DNA of 36,605 nucleotides from NCBI GenBank assembly GCA_036276235.1, contig DATBDZ010000161.1:1-36605 (forward strand), written 5' to 3'. A program made the position numbers and the translations under genes. The notes beneath the pieces are model-generated. The model was not told the origin of the DNA and searched no databases. It saw only the letters and a program-made list of their open reading frames with translations. This document shows, piece by piece, positions 7,654 through 16,496 of the stretch (positions are counted from its first letter, which is position 1; each line of letters starts with the position of its first letter). The DNA is from JANWHF01 sp036276235. Its GTDB lineage: Bacteria > Planctomycetota > Phycisphaerae > Tepidisphaerales > Tepidisphaeraceae.

Positions 7654-9195
7654 TCAAACCTTGTCCGGCACCACAAACGGCGCACGGTATTGTCGCTTGA
7701 GCAAAGTGTTGGCTTTGTCGTTGCCGATGAAGCGCTCGGCTTTGGGGTCCATCTTCAGGGGGACGCCCAGGGAGAGCTGGTCCTTGCTGATATCGACTTC
7801 GTTGGCCGCCAGATGTTCCTTCATCCGCTCGAATGTTTCGGTCATCGCCTTGTCGGCCTTGATCGCGTCGGCGATTTCCTCGGACGGCGTGCGCACACCC
7901 AGGCGGAAGGAAAGATTTCCGGTATGGCAGAGCGCGCTGGAAAGATGCCCTTCGAGAATCTCGCCGTTCTGTTCCTCGCGTTTGCGGCTGCGGACCGCCT
8001 TGAGGAAGTTGTTAAAGTGGTCGGTATCGCGAGCCACACCCTGGCCGGTGAAGGTCTTGATTTTCTTGCCGTCCTTGTCGGACGCGTACACGTTCCGCTC
8101 GGCAACGACTGTGATGTACCCGTTCTCGCACTCGACGATGTTGCCGACGTTTGCGCCTTTATACTTGTCCATCGTCTCGGCACCCGCCTTTGTCGGCAGG
8201 CCGCGCACTTCGAAGATCAGCAGCGAATCGCCGTAATCATGGCAGACGAACAGCGTATTGGGCGTGGTGCCGTCGTCGGAGTAACCGACGCGCCCGCCGA
8301 CCGCCATCACCCTGGGCGAGAGCGTATCTTTGCCCAGCGCCCAGCGGGCCAGATCCATCTGGTGGATGCCCTGGTTTCCGAGGTCTCCATTGCCGGTCGG
8401 CCAGATCCAGTGCCAATCGTAATGTAGTTTCTTGCGGTGAAGCGGCATCATCGGCGAGGGGCCGCACCAGAGATTGTAATCGACCGAAGTCGGCACGGGC
8501 TGTGGGCCTTCGGTTTTGCCGATGCTCGCACGGCGCTTGTAGCAGAGCCCGCGCGAGATCAGGATCTTTCCGAGATTCCCCGCCTTGGCCCACTCGAAGG
8601 CTTCGAACACATGGGCCGACGATCGCCATTGCGTGCCCGCCTGTACGATGCGGTTGTATTTTCGCGAGGCTTCGACGAGCTTGCGGCCTTCCCACACATT
8701 GTGTGAAACAGGCTTCTCGACATACACATCCTTCCCCGCCTGCACCGCCCAGATCGCCATCAGCGAGTGCCAGTGATTGGGCGTGGCGATCGAGATCGCA
8801 TCGACGCTCTTGTCATCGAGAATGCGACGAACATCCTGCGTCTTGGTCATGACCGTCGCCTTGGGCGTCGGCGGCGCGGTTTCGGTATCGCTGGAGATGG
8901 TCGGCTGCGTGGTGGGGCGGTTGAGCTGGTTGTATAGCCTGTCCAGATTGGCTTCATCGGCATCGCAGATTGCCACGATCCGCACACCCTTGAGCTTGCG
9001 CCATGCGCTGACGTGGCTCTGCCCGCGGCCACCGGGGAAATTGAAGCCGGCAACGGCGATGCGAATGTCATCGTTGGCGCCGATAATGTTGCCGTAAGAT
9101 CGCGCCGTGAACTGTGCGGCGCCCACGGCGGCCGCCGCGATTGCCGAGCGCTTCATTAGGGTACGCCGCGATATCGAATTCTGGATGAGACTCAT
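7654..9195 (-). CDS. Gfo/Idh/MocA-family oxidoreductase with twin-arginine signal
   Basis: The 513-residue protein opens with a Tat-type signal (MSLIQNSISRRTLMKRSA, R10-R11, then an Ala-rich hydrophobic stretch), so it should be exported folded with its NAD(P) cofactor. The Rossmann domain follows (IRIAVAGFNFPGGRG, VRIVAICDAD), with the family's EKP motif at 160-162 (VYVEKPVSHN), and the C-terminal catalytic domain contains GDLGNQGIHQMDLARWALG. A Thr/Pro-rich insert at about residues 93-113 lies inside the Rossmann domain. Planctomycetes have many such proteins, usually of unknown sugar or inositol substrate. The start at 9195 is chosen because GAAGGACAT lies just upstream and the Tat signal begins there; the extension to 9288 is not convincing. 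Transcription probably ends at the strong terminator just past the stop. Confidence 0.92.
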   Translation of the reverse strand: MSLIQNSISRRTLMKRSAIAAAAVGAAQFTARSYGNIIGANDDIRIAVAGFNFPGGRGQSHVSAWRKLKGVRIVAICDADEANLDRLYNQLNRPTTQPTISSDTETAPPTPKATVMTKTQDVRRILDDKSVDAISIATPNHWHSLMAIWAVQAGKDVYVEKPVSHNVWEGRKLVEASRKYNRIVQAGTQWRSSAHVFEAFEWAKAGNLGKILISRGLCYKRRASIGKTEGPQPVPTSVDYNLWCGPSPMMPLHRKKLHYDWHWIWPTGNGDLGNQGIHQMDLARWALGKDTLSPRVMAVGGRVGYSDDGTTPNTLFVCHDYGDSLLIFEVRGLPTKAGAETMDKYKGANVGNIVECENGYITVVAERNVYASDKDGKKIKTFTGQGVARDTDHFNNFLKAVRSRKREEQNGEILEGHLSSALCHTGNLSFRLGVRTPSEEIADAIKADKAMTETFERMKEHLAANEVDISKDQLSLGVPLKMDPKAERFIGNDKANTLLKRQYRAPFVVPDKV

Positions 9196-9222
9196 AGCGA
9201 GATGTCCTTCGGTGAGGGTATT

Positions 9223-9254
9223 CCTTATATAGGGTCCGCCAGCCAAATGTTGAA
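9223..9254 (-). promoter_or_regulatory. Possible sigma-70-like promoter of the Gfo/Idh/MocA gene
   Basis: On the minus strand TTCAAC is followed after 17 bp by TATATAAG, about 30 nt before the ATG at 9195. The -10 match is fair and the -35 match poor, so this is only a candidate. Confidence 0.3.
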
Positions 9255-9321
9255 TTGGAAATGCCGTCCGCAGGCAAAACGGTAGCAAACGTGCGACAGG
9301 CGTGCAACGAAAAATTTGCGG

Positions 9322-10206
9322 CTAACTCGGCTCCAGCTTCGGCGGCGGGGGCGGTGGGGGGCGGAGGCGTTCCTGGGCGTCGCGGGTTTCAGGCGGGTCG
9401 CCGCCTAGCAGGCAGTTGGGAAAGGCGCGGAGGTAGATCTGCGCTTCGGGCGAGCCTAGTCCCTGCCCGGCAGAGATCGCCTGGCCGCGGAGCACGTCAA
9501 ACGTCTTGGGGTCGGCGACCGGGGCTTGCCGCCATTCGCGCGAACTTTGGGAGATCGACGCGCGCAGCCGCTGGCTGCGGATTGGGAGCGGCGCGCGATC
9601 GGGCGCGGTGTACGCCGAGGTGATCGCTGACAGATGCTCAAACAGCGCCGGAAACCGCAGCGGGTCCCACCCCGCGCGGCTATAGATCAGCAGCGCCAAT
9701 TCATCCGCCGACGCTTCCTGGTCGGCGGTGAGCCGATTGACGACAAACTCAAACGCAACCGCCGGCAGCGGGCGATTGGGGTCGGGCCGCATCTTGGTTT
9801 TTTCCAGATCGAGCGCCATCGCGTGCGCATATTCATGGGCCACCGCCGCCGCCAATTCGTCTTCGTTATCGCAAACGCCAACCAGGCCGCTGTAGATGTA
9901 GACATGGTTGCCGCCGGTGTAGAAGGCGTTGATCAGCCGGCAATTGACGAGCTGGCAGCGAAGCTGCGTAAGCAGTTGCTCATTGGCGCGATTGGGCGCG
10001 GCTTTGCGCGCCCCGTCAGCGATGCGATCGCCGATCAGTTGCAGGTAATCATGCAGGTCGCTGTTCGATGTCAGGGCCGAAGCGATCGCGCCATCGTGAA
10101 GCCGATCGGCTTGCGCAACAAATTGCGCGGAAGGCGCGGGCGCGGTGCAGCCGACGAAGCCAAAGAGGGCGGGCAAGAGGAGGGCAAGCAACGGGCGATG
10201 AAACAT
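9322..10206 (-). CDS. M48-family zinc metalloprotease lipoprotein
   Basis: The 294-residue protein has a lipoprotein signal (MFHRPLLALLLPALFGFVGC, lipid-attachment Cys at 20). The zinc site HEYAH (H124, E125, H128) sits in AAAVAHEYAHAMALD, and the third ligand is expected in QEASADELAL (E164). These are the marks of periplasmic M48 peptidases of the BepA/LoiP/YcaL group, which handle misfolded outer-membrane or envelope proteins. The C-terminus ends in a run of seven prolines (RLRPPPPPPPKLEPS). A TTG start at 10236 would add ten residues; I prefer the ATG at 10206 because it gives a normal lipoprotein signal. It is preceded by a repeat region and is probably its own transcription unit. Confidence 0.88.
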   Translation of the reverse strand: MFHRPLLALLLPALFGFVGCTAPAPSAQFVAQADRLHDGAIASALTSNSDLHDYLQLIGDRIADGARKAAPNRANEQLLTQLRCQLVNCRLINAFYTGGNHVYIYSGLVGVCDNEDELAAAVAHEYAHAMALDLEKTKMRPDPNRPLPAVAFEFVVNRLTADQEASADELALLIYSRAGWDPLRFPALFEHLSAITSAYTAPDRAPLPIRSQRLRASISQSSREWRQAPVADPKTFDVLRGQAISAGQGLGSPEAQIYLRAFPNCLLGGDPPETRDAQERLRPPPPPPPKLEPS

Positions 10207-10267
10207 TCGAGGAAAGCTTATCGTAGGGAAGGGCAAACATCACGGCTTCAGCGGAATCCCGGTAGCC

Positions 10268-10372
10268 GGGTGCCATGTCCCTCGCTCGCGTGGGCATGTC
10301 TTTCCTCGGATCGCGATTTTCCTGCCCAGGTGTCCCAAACACATGCTCACGCAAGCGTGAGGCATGGCACCC
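10268..10372. repeat. Palindromic repeat GGGTGCCATG...CATGGCACCC
   Basis: Outer arms GGGTGCCATG and CATGGCACCC enclose inner pairs around CTCGCGTGGGCATG and CATGCTCACGC. It belongs to the GTGGCA/TGCCAC-ended class and is related to the element at 23119-23218. It lies just upstream of the M48 gene in a 413-bp gap that otherwise contains only the next element. Confidence 0.75.
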
Positions 10373-10473
10373 ATTGCATCGCCGCCACCCTCACCGACAA
10401 GAAGTTTGATCGCGCTGGTTGATGAACATTCGTTGAAAGACCTCATCGACGACGGCATCGCTATCGCTTCGAA

Positions 10474-10600
10474 CCCTCTCCCCTGTACTCAGGGGAGAGG
10501 GCAGGGTGAGGGGACGGCGTGCCGCGATGTGGCGCCGTTCGCAAGTCGATGCGTTCGTCCCCTCACCCCTACCCTCTCCCCTGAGTACAGGGGACAGGGA
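10474..10600. repeat. CCCTCTCCCCTG element, copy 2
   Basis: Same architecture as the copy at 7402-7530. Its centre (GGCGTGCCGCGATGTGGCGC, then CGTTCGCAAGTCGATGCG) closely matches copy 3 at 15490-15609 read on the opposite strand. The right end is slightly decayed (GGGGACAGGGA). It starts 20 bp past the stop of the pseudokinase gene and could act as its transcript end. Confidence 0.9.
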
Positions 10601-10619
10601 GAATGCGGGCGCTCGTCTC

Positions 10620-13600
10620 TCACTTCGCCTCCGCCTGCACTTCGCCGGGCTTGGGCCACAGGTATGGATGCTCGCCCAGATTCCATTTGACGCGCTCGGC
10701 AAGCGTGCGCGCTGGGGCGGTGAACGCGAGTCTCAGCCCCACATCCGCATAGCCCTGATCGGATTTGCTCATCGCAAGCGGCTTATCCACCGGCACCTGC
10801 GGCGGCGAGAGCGCTGAGCCGCCGATCACGAATAGATCTGCCGCATGTTCCTTCGCAAAATCGCGCACTCCCTCGGCGGTATTGCGATTGGATGATCGCT
10901 CGAAGGCACCGGTGGCCGAGCAGACGAATTCCGCGACGTTGCCGACCAGATCGTGGAAGACGGCCGCATCGCCCGCTGCATTCACATGGCGAAAATAGAG
11001 GATGCCATCGTTCTGGGAAACTGCCGTCGCCGATGCGCCGTGCGGCGATGCATCGCCCTCGGGCCGGAAGATTCCATCATCCATCGTGTGGGAGATCGGC
11101 GTTTGTGCCGCGTATTTCTGCTGCGCCAGCCAGGTCTGATCGCGCAAATTCCAGTGTGCCGCCGGTGCGTTCTTCTCAAACTTCTCGTACGCGGCGAGCC
11201 ATTCGTCGGGCGACGGAAGGCGGCAGCCGCACAGCGCCGCGAAGAAGAGCGCCCCTTGCGCGGAAATCTGCTGCATCGGATGGTCCGGCTCCGGCGGGCC
11301 GCCGGCCTTGCTCGCCAGCACCATTCGATTGAATCGCCCGGCGCGGAGCGGCTCGGCAAAATCGTTGTCATCATCCGGCGACAGCCAATATTGCGGGCTG
11401 CTGATGGGCGTGGTCGGCTGATCGGTCCATTCCCAAACGCGCGGGCCTTTGCGCGTATCCGACTGGCCAGGCAGGTTCGCCCAGAGAAGTTTTTTTACCG
11501 CGGCCCATGCGCCGGCGGATTGAATCACCGCCGTGAACTGCGATAGGGAAACTTCGGTCGTCGCCAGATAAAACGGCCGCGTGCTGCTCGGATCGACACG
11601 ATGAAACGTCATCGGCGCGCGTAAACCGGGAAGCGCGATCGCCACTTCATCGCCGGGATTCAGATCAGCAAACGCCTCCTTGGTTTCCAGGCCGGCGATG
11701 CGATTGGCCAGATCGGCAGTCTCCGTTCGTCCGGTGAGCTCCGAAGCCGTCGTTCGCAAGCCCGAAAGCGCCGAACGCACGACCTGATCGTTCTTTTGCG
11801 TCATCCCCTGGTGGAGCACGAAATTCCAGAAGTTGTAACGCGCGGCGGGCGGCATGGCCGCCAGTTGCTCATCGGTTGTTCCCACGGCGGGGCGGTGATT
11901 GATTGCTTCTTCGATCATCGCTTCGGACGTTGCATTTTCGACAAACCGCCGCCAGCGCGGCGGCTCCTGCTCGAGAATGCGCGTGCGCAGGGAATCCGAC
12001 TGGCTCATGCTGCGCAAGCCGCCGACCATATCGGTGAGTTTCTGAGCAACGGCGGCATCGCTCGCCAATTCTCCCGCCGCCAATGGCCACGCCGGCTTGG
12101 TTGAATTCGCGCCGGCCAGCTCCCACGCTGCCAAGACTATCTCCGGCTCCTTCGATTCCTGCGCGGTTTTGATCAGATCAGCGCGGCCAAGGGTCGTGAG
12201 CGCCTGCAAACGATTGATTCGATCGATATCCGGCGCGACCAGCGCCACGATCGCCGGATCATTCCAGAAGGCGGCGTGAGTTTTCCACTGAAGATCGGGG
12301 CGATCATCCAGCGTCAGCACTTCGCGGGTAATCGGGAAATCCTTCGCCAGGGCGCTCAGGTCATTGGTCCATTCCGTAAATTCCTGCTCGGCGGCTTTGA
12401 GCTTGTCTGGGTCGAGCGTGGCGGTTTGCGTGTTGATCAGCGGAAGCAGCCGCGCCAGCTCCTGCTCGCGATGATTTCGCGCGGTCAGGGTAAATGCTTC
12501 CGGCAAGCCGGTCGGGACGGCAGGGAATTCGCTGTCCAGATTATGCAGCAATTCGTAGAGCCCTTTGGCCTGGGCCTGATACGCCTCGAACTTGGCGCGA
12601 TCCGCCGCCATCTCGTCGATCGTCGTCTTGTCCTTAAGGAACTTGCACCAGGCCTCCCAATACTTATTGATGCGATCGGAAGTTCCGGGCCGCGTTTGAA
12701 GCTGCCGCACCCAGTCTTCGGGCCCAACCGGGTGATAAAACTTGAGCAGGTCCTGAATCTGCGTATCGATCCGCTTGCTGCTCTCCGTCAGGCTCCCGTC
12801 GTCAATCATTCGCTGTGTGAAGGGAGATTGCTCGAAGACCAGAATGCGCGCCGCGATATCCGCGCGCTGGCGATCGAACAGCGCCGTCTCCTTCGCATCT
12901 GGATGCGAGTGCGCAACTTTCGCCGCCGTCGCGTCCAGCTCCTTGCGCAGCTCCGCGGCGGCGATGGTCGCTTCATCGTGAACGACCGTATTGCGCGACA
13001 AAAAATTTAGAAACTGCCGCACATCCTGCGGACGAAGACGATTCAGATCGAAATTGGCGCTCACATCCTGCGCGAGCCTTCGCCGATCGATGTCATTGGG
13101 CCAACTTGTGCGCACGGCATCGGCGAATTTCTCGGCCAGTGCCGCGCTTTCATCCACATCGGCCAGCTTGAAATATCCCTCGTCGGAAACTTCCACCGCC
13201 GCCGCCGCCGAGATGCGCAGCGCATCGGCGAAGCTGTTGAGCAGGCGATCGTTTTTCCCGCGAATCTCCTTCACATGAGCGGCCAGCCCCTTCCAATTCT
13301 GCTCGGCCTCGGGGAGCTTCTGGCTCATGCGCGGGACGATCCGCTCGAGCCGGTCGATTCCTTCGACGATCTGCGTGTTGACCGGCTCCAGGTGGACGCC
13401 ATCAATGAGCCGTCCGACAAATTCCGCCGGCTGCGGCCACGCGAGATTCTCCAGATGATCCTTGAGCTGCACGGCTTGATCGAGCCGCGCCCAATGCCCC
13501 GGCGACATCGCCGTTCGCATCTCGGCGACGGAGCGGTTGGCCGCGCGGAATCGCTGCCAGTCAAATGGATTGATCTGCGATATCCGCAGCGGCGAAGCGT

Positions 13601-14582
13601 CCAGGCTGGCCAGATGCTCGCGATCCAGAATCTCGATGACATGCCGAAGATCAGGGTCGGCCGAAAATTGTTGGCGAATCGATGGATTGCTCAAGCCAAA
13701 TGAGAGCGGCCCAAGCCATTGCCGCTGCGCGGCAGCGAAGCGTCGACGCTCTGAACGCTGCGCGAAAAAGAGAGTGGCGCAAGCGGCAATCAGCACCACG
13801 GCCGCGACGAGCAGCGGCGCGAGTTTAATTCGTGCTTTGATCTTCCGTCGCGGCGGCGCCAACTCTTCGAGGCGGCGCTTCACCGAATCAAGCGGCAATC
13901 GGAGCGAAGCCACAGGAACGAGCAAATCATTGCAGAGTTGGCGCCAGATCGGCCCCTTCGGCCCCAGCTTCTCCCAACCCGCTTCTTCGGTGAGCGGCCA
14001 AGCATCCGACTCGCTGACAGCCTGATGCATCGCCAGCCCGTAAAGAATCTGGCCGATGGCGTAAACGTCGCCCGGCTCGCCGCTCTTGGCCGCCTGCGCG
14101 GGAGAGCCAAGATCGGTCAGCAACACCTTTGCCGAATCCAGATCCTTGCCATTGAGCAGAACATTCGACGGCTTCAGATTTCCATGCGGCCGCTGGCGGG
14201 CTTCTTTCAGCTCCTCCAGACCGGCAACGATCGCGCTGATGATCGAATATAACGATGCCGAGCTCTGCTCGATTTTTCCGTCGATCAATCTTTGCGCCGA
14301 AAGCGGCAGATAATCCGTCGCGAACCAGACGCCGCTGTCGCTGACACCGACCTGATGCACCGCCGCCCAGTGTTTCGCGCCGCTGGCGACAAGCTGCTGC
14401 TGCACCCGCGCCCGATCGAGAAAGACCGCCGACTCCCAGTGCGGCTCCGCCGGATCTTCCACCGGCGGCGCAAACCGCTTGATGACATAAACCGCCCCTT
14501 CCTCCCCCGTCCGGCGAGCCCGCGCCACCGAGCCAGTCGGGGTGAGGTAAAGTTCTTCGGAGACTTGGAAAGGTCCAAACAT
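10620..14582 (-). CDS. Membrane pseudokinase fused to a formylglycine-generating-enzyme-like domain
   Basis: The 1320-residue protein starts with a protein-kinase fold (about 1-240). The ATP-lysine is present in YVIKRF (K35), but the catalytic loop is HGNLKPSN (133-140), with Asn replacing the catalytic Asp, and the DFG motif is DLG (157-159). This is the pattern of HGN-type pseudokinases. One membrane helix follows (about 253-273, LAPLLVAAVVLIAACATLFF), so the kinase part is cytoplasmic and the remainder probably outside. Residues about 280-980 are a long helical region without a recognised domain. From about 985 a FGE-sulfatase (SUMF1-like) domain is seen: PFYLATTEVSLSQFTAVI, ALCGCRLPSPDEWLAAYE, LVGNVAEFVCS and a final VGLRLAF. 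Kinase-FGE fusions are known in planctomycetes. The start codon has no clear ribosome binding site. Confidence 0.85.
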   Translation of the reverse strand: MFGPFQVSEELYLTPTGSVARARRTGEEGAVYVIKRFAPPVEDPAEPHWESAVFLDRARVQQQLVASGAKHWAAVHQVGVSDSGVWFATDYLPLSAQRLIDGKIEQSSASLYSIISAIVAGLEELKEARQRPHGNLKPSNVLLNGKDLDSAKVLLTDLGSPAQAAKSGEPGDVYAIGQILYGLAMHQAVSESDAWPLTEEAGWEKLGPKGPIWRQLCNDLLVPVASLRLPLDSVKRRLEELAPPRRKIKARIKLAPLLVAAVVLIAACATLFFAQRSERRRFAAAQRQWLGPLSFGLSNPSIRQQFSADPDLRHVIEILDREHLASLDASPLRISQINPFDWQRFRAANRSVAEMRTAMSPGHWARLDQAVQLKDHLENLAWPQPAEFVGRLIDGVHLEPVNTQIVEGIDRLERIVPRMSQKLPEAEQNWKGLAAHVKEIRGKNDRLLNSFADALRISAAAAVEVSDEGYFKLADVDESAALAEKFADAVRTSWPNDIDRRRLAQDVSANFDLNRLRPQDVRQFLNFLSRNTVVHDEATIAAAELRKELDATAAKVAHSHPDAKETALFDRQRADIAARILVFEQSPFTQRMIDDGSLTESSKRIDTQIQDLLKFYHPVGPEDWVRQLQTRPGTSDRINKYWEAWCKFLKDKTTIDEMAADRAKFEAYQAQAKGLYELLHNLDSEFPAVPTGLPEAFTLTARNHREQELARLLPLINTQTATLDPDKLKAAEQEFTEWTNDLSALAKDFPITREVLTLDDRPDLQWKTHAAFWNDPAIVALVAPDIDRINRLQALTTLGRADLIKTAQESKEPEIVLAAWELAGANSTKPAWPLAAGELASDAAVAQKLTDMVGGLRSMSQSDSLRTRILEQEPPRWRRFVENATSEAMIEEAINHRPAVGTTDEQLAAMPPAARYNFWNFVLHQGMTQKNDQVVRSALSGLRTTASELTGRTETADLANRIAGLETKEAFADLNPGDEVAIALPGLRAPMTFHRVDPSSTRPFYLATTEVSLSQFTAVIQSAGAWAAVKKLLWANLPGQSDTRKGPRVWEWTDQPTTPISSPQYWLSPDDDNDFAEPLRAGRFNRMVLASKAGGPPEPDHPMQQISAQGALFFAALCGCRLPSPDEWLAAYEKFEKNAPAAHWNLRDQTWLAQQKYAAQTPISHTMDDGIFRPEGDASPHGASATAVSQNDGILYFRHVNAAGDAAVFHDLVGNVAEFVCSATGAFERSSNRNTAEGVRDFAKEHAADLFVIGGSALSPPQVPVDKPLAMSKSDQGYADVGLRLAFTAPARTLAERVKWNLGEHPYLWPKPGEVQAEAK

Positions 14583-14593
14583 TGGCTGGTGTA

Positions 14594-14794
14594 GAGAATA
14601 AGTTGTTAGTTGTCAGTTGTCAGTTGTTAGTAGGAGAAAATAGTTGCCAGTTGCCAGTTGTCAGTTGCCAGTGAAAAGGCAATGAGTTGTCAGTTATCTG
14701 TAACAGAAAACGCAAGAAATGCGTCCGCATTTCACTGACAACTGGCAATTTTTGCTCTTCTTCACTGGCAACTGACAACTGGCAACTGGCAACT
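14594..14794. repeat. Inverted arrays of AGTTGTC/AGTTGCC heptamers, copy 1
   Basis: The left half contains tandem 7-mers (AGTTGTC, AGTTGCC, AGTTGTT) and the right half contains their complements (GACAACT, GGCAACT), so the whole can fold into a long stem. The ends are GAGAATAAGTTG and CAACTCTATTC, resembling the ends of the copy at 36323-36500. It occupies the whole gap between the pseudokinase gene and the YkgJ-type gene and abuts the stop codon of the latter. Confidence 0.85.
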
Positions 14795-15322
14795 CTATTC
14801 ACCTTTTGACGTCGGCGGCTGTGCCGGCCAGTCGGCGGCGTCGCGGATGGATTCGATTTGCTTGCGGGTAAACGTGCGATCGCCCTGGTCGATGCCGTGG
14901 CAACGCCGGCCGGCGTACTTCCACATCTGCGGCGAGCTCAGGTTTTCCGGCCAGAATGGCCAGGTGCGACATTGCAGCGGACGCACCGAATAAACGGAAC
15001 ATTGCTTGCGATCGGAAGCGATTGTGGAAGTGTCACTCGGACCCTTTTCCACGGGCTTCAGGAAGATGCAGTCGTAGAGGCCCTCCGGTGTTCGCCGTTC
15101 TTTAAGCGTAAAACGTCCATCCACCTTGCGGCAATATTTTTCGACGGTCTGCTCTGCGGTGATTTTCAAAAACTCAGCGAGGCGAACGATCTCTTCCTTC
15201 GAGATCCAGACATACCCCGGCGGCCCCGTGCAACAGTTGCCACACTGCGTGCAGGTGAATCGCAAGCCGTTGTCGTACCAGACAGCGGCGTCATCTGGGC
15301 TTGGCAAAACGTCCAGTTTCAT
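14795..15322 (-). CDS. YkgJ-family cysteine-cluster protein
   Basis: The 175-residue protein carries the metal-binding cysteine cluster of the YkgJ/CxxCxxCC family (UPF0153). C24, C27, C30 and C31 are in FTCTQCGNCCTG, and the second half has YDCIF and then QCSVYSVRPLQCRTWPFWPE, the family's C..Y..RP..CR..P block. The protein probably binds iron or zinc; its cellular role is not established. There is no signal peptide. The TAG stop lies at the edge of the heptamer repeat, suggesting that insertion reshaped the 3' end. There is no obvious Shine-Dalgarno sequence before the ATG. Confidence 0.88.
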   Translation of the reverse strand: MKLDVLPSPDDAAVWYDNGLRFTCTQCGNCCTGPPGYVWISKEEIVRLAEFLKITAEQTVEKYCRKVDGRFTLKERRTPEGLYDCIFLKPVEKGPSDTSTIASDRKQCSVYSVRPLQCRTWPFWPENLSSPQMWKYAGRRCHGIDQGDRTFTRKQIESIRDAADWPAQPPTSKGE

Positions 15323-15429
15323 TGAGGAGAATGATAGCCGGTTTGGTGGAGTGATTCATCCGCCCGGCGTTCGAAAACCGCCATGCTGAGCAGCCTGATG
15401 TCTTCGGTGCACGTGCGATGCACGACGAC

Positions 15430-15450
15430 GGCGGGCAGTGCCCGCCCTAC
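15430..15450. repeat. Short GGCGGGCAGTGCCCGCCCTAC hairpin
   Basis: GGCGGGCA and TGCCCGCC are followed by CTAC, so the end again reads CCCTAC. It resembles the short hairpins at 5444-5614 with a different loop. It lies in the 366-bp gap 15323-15688 together with the element at 15490. Confidence 0.65.
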
Positions 15451-15489
15451 GAGCATTGCCACGCCGAGTGGAACAGAAAAGCGTCTTCT

Positions 15490-15609
15490 CCCTCTCCCCT
15501 GTACTCAGGGGAGAGGGTTGGGGGACTGACGCATCTCTTTGCGAACGGCGCCACATCGCGGCACGTCGTCCCCTCACCCTGCCCTCTCCCCTGAGTACAG
15601 GGGAGAGGG
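15490..15609. repeat. CCCTCTCCCCTG element, copy 3
   Basis: Inverted relative to copy 2. The complement of its centre reads GACGTGCCGCGATGTGGCGC then CGTTCGCAAAGAGATGCG, nearly the same as copy 2. It lies 80 bp past the stop of the DUF421 gene. Confidence 0.9.
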
Positions 15610-15688
15610 TTCTGAGTGCCGCCACTCCCCACCGTCGAGTATTTTCATTGGCCGCATCCCGAACCCTTGGCCTCCGGGCAAATCAGAC

Positions 15689-16318
15689 CTACCCCGCGGT
15701 GCCTGAGGAGGGTGCTGCACCACCACCACCCGCCGCGGCCGCGCGAAGCTGCCGCACTTCATCCGAGAGTCGATGCAGCGTCGTGATGATCTCATCATGC
15801 CGCGACGACTCGGGCGTGGGCCGCTTGGCGACGAAGCTGATCGTCCCGGTCGGCTCCAGCACGCATCGATCGACATCGTGCAGCGAGCAGAGGCCCTGCT
15901 TGTGGGCGGCGGCCACGAGCTCGGCCTTGGTGATCATCTCGCGATGCAGTGCATCGAACTCGATCTTCCCATCGTGCATCAATATCTCGGGGCGGCCTTC
16001 GAGCAGGCGATCGAGCCTGCGATTTTTATGCGCGAGCCGGACGATCGTGTAGTTGAGCGTGAGCAGGGTGGCGGCGCCGATGAACCCGCCAATCACGCTG
16101 TTGTCCTCGCCGATGATCGCGTTCTGCACGGTGTTGGAGAGGGTGAGCAGGACGATCAGATCAAACGGATTCAGCTGCGCCAGCTCGCGCTTTCCCGCGA
16201 GGCGCAGGCCGATCATGATGAAAAAATAGACCAGGATCGGGCGGATGATCTTTTCGAGGATCGGGACGCCGATGTGAAACATATTGTGCCACATCGTCTC
16301 GTCGGCCAGAACGTGCAT
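15689..16318 (-). CDS. DUF421 / YetF-type membrane protein
   Basis: The 209-residue protein has three predicted membrane helices near its start (IIRPILVYFFIMIGLRLAG, FDLIVLLTLSNTVQNAIIG, IGAATLLTLNYTIVRLA). A cytoplasmic domain follows with GRPEILMHDGKIEFDALH, MITKAELVAAAHKQG and VLEPTGTISFV, the features of the DUF421/YetF family. The GKRELAQLNPFD motif between helices 1 and 2 is strongly conserved in that family. Homologues in spore-formers affect spore properties; the role here is unknown. The tail is low-complexity (AAAGGGGAAPSSGTAG). The ATG at 16318 has a good AGGGAGA ribosome binding site. Confidence 0.9.
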   Translation of the reverse strand: MHVLADETMWHNMFHIGVPILEKIIRPILVYFFIMIGLRLAGKRELAQLNPFDLIVLLTLSNTVQNAIIGEDNSVIGGFIGAATLLTLNYTIVRLAHKNRRLDRLLEGRPEILMHDGKIEFDALHREMITKAELVAAAHKQGLCSLHDVDRCVLEPTGTISFVAKRPTPESSRHDEIITTLHRLSDEVRQLRAAAAGGGGAAPSSGTAG

Positions 16319-16388
16319 GATGAAATCTCCCTGCGTTGTGCGAGCCAGTCATTAATGGGCGCGTGACGCTTTAGGCGGCGGCATTTCT

Positions 16389-16496
16389 CCCTCCGCCAGT
16401 ACTCCGGGGGAGGGCTGGGGTGGGGGCCGTATAGAAGATGCGCCTATCGCGCACACGACCCCCACCCTAACCCTCCCCGGAGTACCGGAGGAGGGG
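16389..16496. repeat. Diverged copy of the long two-hairpin element (CCCTCCG...CGGAGGAGGGG)
   Basis: Ends CCCTCCGCCAGTACTCCGGG and CCCGGAGTACCGGAGGAGGG are each hairpins with the AGTACTC/GAGTACC core. The inner flanks GGCTGGGGTGGGGG and CCCCCACCCTAACC pair with each other. The architecture is the same as the 7402, 10474 and 15490 copies, but the stem sequence is different. It lies in the divergent gap between the DUF421 and exchanger-like genes. Confidence 0.8.

Noticed and set aside
10207..10236. TTG start for the M48 protease
   Set aside because: It would place ten residues before a normal lipoprotein signal; the ATG at 10206 is simpler.
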